Source: Phenylobacterium sp. (GTDB taxonomy: Bacteria > Pseudomonadota > Alphaproteobacteria > Caulobacterales > Caulobacteraceae). Taken from it: DNA of 6,032 nucleotides. The position numbers were made by a program, and so were the translations under genes. Positions 4,571 through 6,032 of the stretch are shown here, piece by piece; within the stretch, counting starts at the first letter, position 1; each line of letters begins with the position of its first letter. Location of the stretch: positions 1 to 6,032 of the forward strand of contig JAQGIX010000403.1 of assembly GCA_028290925.1 (NCBI GenBank). Direction: 5' to 3'. The notes beneath the pieces were generated by a model that was not told where the DNA came from, searched no databases, and worked only from the letters and a program-made list of their open reading frames with translations.

Positions 4571-5491
4571 ATGGACCGCCTCGACGAGATCGCCGCCTTC
4601 GCGGCGGTGGCCGACGGCCGCAGCTTCACCCAGGCGGCCAAGCGGCTGGGGGTCTCCGGCGCGCAGGTCTCCAAGCTGGTGGCGCGCCTGGAGGACCGGC
4701 TGGGCGCGCGGCTGCTGAACCGCACCACCCGCGACGTGTCGCTCACCGACACCGGCCGCGCCTATCTGGAACGGGCGCGCACGCTGCTGGAGGATTTCGA
4801 GGCGCTGGAGGGCTCGGTGCGCGACGACGACGCGCCGCGGGGCCTGCTGCGCATCTCCGCGCCGGTGGCGTTCGGGGTCAAGCAGCTGGACCCGGCGATG
4901 CTCGACTTCGCGGAGGCCTATCCGGAGGTGGCGCTGGAGGTGTTCTACGCCGACCGGGTGGTCAACCTGGTGGACGAGGGCTTCGACGTGGCCGTGCGGA
5001 TCGGCCACCTGGCCGACTCCTCGCTGATCGCCCGCAAGCTGGCCCCCGTGCGGATGGTGGCCTGCGCCTCGCCGGCCTACCTGCAGGCGCACGGCGTCCC
5101 GCAGACCCCCGCCGATCTCGCAACCCACGAGGCGATCCTCGACCTCAACACCCGCGATCCGTTCGTCTGGAGCTTCGGCGCGGGCGGGGAGTGCATGGAG
5201 GCCCGCGTGCATGGCCGGCTGCGGTTCGCCAACGCCGAGGCCTGCCTGGAGGCCGCCGAGCGCGGCTTCGGCGTCGCCCGCGAACCGGCCTTCGTGGCGC
5301 ACGAACGGCTGCGGGCCGGCAAGCTCACCCCGCTGCTCTGCAATTTCGAGCCGGAGCTGGTGCACGTGCACGCGGTCTATCCGCACGCGCGGCACCTGGC
5401 CGCCAAGGTGCGGGTGTTCGTCGATTTCCTGGCCAAGCGGTTCGCGGGCGAGCCGGAATGGCACCGGGGCTGGTTGCCAGCCGGTCACTGA
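4571..5491 (+). CDS. LysR-family transcriptional regulator (CrgA-like)
   Basis: A complete 306-residue LysR-type DNA-binding regulator. The N-terminal winged helix-turn-helix spans about residues 1-60: MDRLDEIAAFAAVADGRSFT, then QAAKRLGVSGAQVSKLVARL, then GARLLNRTTRDVSLTDTG. A linker helix follows to about residue 90. The effector-binding domain starts at GLLRISAPVAFG (91-102) and includes FDVAVRIGHLADSSLIARKL, as in the CrgA-like branch. The ATG at 4571 gives the standard N-terminus with GGGAAA upstream; the same frame is open much farther upstream only because it is antisense to the reductase and dioxygenase genes. Divergence from the FMN reductase-dioxygenase pair suggests it controls them, probably in response to an aromatic or quinone ligand. 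The inducer cannot be read from sequence. Confidence 0.95.
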   Translation: MDRLDEIAAFAAVADGRSFTQAAKRLGVSGAQVSKLVARLEDRLGARLLNRTTRDVSLTDTGRAYLERARTLLEDFEALEGSVRDDDAPRGLLRISAPVAFGVKQLDPAMLDFAEAYPEVALEVFYADRVVNLVDEGFDVAVRIGHLADSSLIARKLAPVRMVACASPAYLQAHGVPQTPADLATHEAILDLNTRDPFVWSFGAGGECMEARVHGRLRFANAEACLEAAERGFGVAREPAFVAHERLRAGKLTPLLCNFEPELVHVHAVYPHARHLAAKVRVFVDFLAKRFAGEPEWHRGWLPAGH

Positions 5492-5508
5492 GAGGCGAGG
5501 TTGCCCCC

Positions 5509-6032
5509 ATGCCCCCACGCACGACCCCCGCGGCCCAGGACGACCTGGGCCGCTATCTCCAGAAGCTGCTGATCACCGTGGCGGTGGCGGCGCTGGCGCT
5601 GATCGCGCTGCGCTGGCTGCAGGTGTTCCTGCTGGCGTTCGGCGCGGCGCTGATCGCCGTCCTGCTGCGCGCGCTGGCCAATCCGATCCGCAAGCGCACG
5701 CCGCTGAACGCCGCCTGGTCGCTGGCGGTCGCCGTGGTGCTGGTGCTGGTGATCGTCGGCCTCGCGGTGTGGTTCGTAGGGGCCCAGGTGACCGCCCAGT
5801 TCGACCAGCTGTCGCAGATCCTGCCCAAGGCCTGGGCCGCGGCGCAGAAGGAACTGGCCTCCTTCCCCGCCGGCCAGTGGCTGCTCGGCCAGCTGCAGGC
5901 GGCGCGCGCCGACCACGGGGTCGCCTCCAGCCTCGGCATGGTGGCCGGCCGGCTCGGCCGGATCACCCGGGTGAGCGTCGGCGTGATCACGGACCTGGCG
6001 CTGGTGATCATCGCCGGCGTCTACTTCGCCGC
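5509..6032 (+). CDS. AI-2E family transporter, N-terminal part (runs off the window)
   Basis: The first 174 residues of a polytopic inner-membrane protein of the AI-2E/YhhT/PerM family, cut by the right edge. Hydrophobic segments lie at about residues 20-36, 38-55, 71-92 and 157-173. A soluble amphipathic region, VTAQFDQLSQILPKAWAAAQ and beyond (about 94-155), sits between the third and fourth. This layout, with RALANPIRKRTP after the second segment, is typical of the family, which is usually about 350 residues. Members have been linked to autoinducer-2 export or ion/proton transport; the substrate is unknown here. The start ATG is preceded by a clear Shine-Dalgarno, AGGCGAGG (5493-5500), with an 8-base spacer. 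The gene begins 17 bases after the lysR stop, so it may be co-transcribed with lysR, although no functional link is evident. Confidence 0.88.
   Translation, partial: MPPRTTPAAQDDLGRYLQKLLITVAVAALALIALRWLQVFLLAFGAALIAVLLRALANPIRKRTPLNAAWSLAVAVVLVLVIVGLAVWFVGAQVTAQFDQLSQILPKAWAAAQKELASFPAGQWLLGQLQAARADHGVASSLGMVAGRLGRITRVSVGVITDLALVIIAGVYFA

Noticed and set aside
4466..5518. Long minus-strand open frame extending upstream of the FMN reductase
   Set aside because: It is the GC-driven shadow of lysR. The true start at 4465 has a strong Shine-Dalgarno and the family's usual N-terminus.

Overview
The window reads as chromosomal DNA of a high-GC alphaproteobacterium, most plausibly Caulobacteraceae (Caulobacter or Phenylobacterium type) or a close relative. 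This rests on the strong GC bias in third codon positions, on short palindromic repeats whose translation reads like M-S-A-F-D-P-L-R-T (a familiar source of spurious ORFs in alphaproteobacterial genomes), and on a small N-terminally anchored hypothetical protein of a type I associate with Caulobacterales and sphingomonads. The taxonomic call is inference; no rRNA or marker gene is present.

Layout. Positions 2-73 are the last codons of an unidentified plus-strand gene, followed by a strong hairpin. Positions 74-376 hold no gene but several REP-like repeat pieces. Then come three minus-strand genes: a 230-residue membrane-anchored hypothetical protein (377-1069), a 147-residue aminoglycoside 6'-N-acetyltransferase-like GNAT enzyme (1233-1676), and an exported alpha/beta hydrolase of the acetylxylan-esterase/BD-FAE type (1829-2812). 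The spaces between them (1070-1232 and 1677-1828) are filled with more copies of the same repeat. This left third is visibly less GC-rich than the right: 36/60 bases in 1501-1560 against 44/60 in 5161-5220. Together with the repeats it looks like accessory DNA.

The right half is compact, GC-rich and ordinary. A minus-strand pair, an NADPH-dependent FMN reductase (3887-4465) and a DODA-type extradiol dioxygenase (3082-3876), is separated by only 10 bases and ends in hairpins. A LysR regulator (4571-5491) is transcribed divergently from a 105-base shared promoter region containing a perfect interrupted palindrome. This suggests a LysR-controlled redox/aromatic-response module. An AI-2E family (YhhT/PerM-like) membrane protein starts 17 bases after lysR and runs off the right edge.

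I do not see a clearly new defence or mobile system. The most interesting parts are the repeat-bracketed aac(6')-like gene, the repeat family itself, and the hypothetical gene with a perfect palindrome in its leader.
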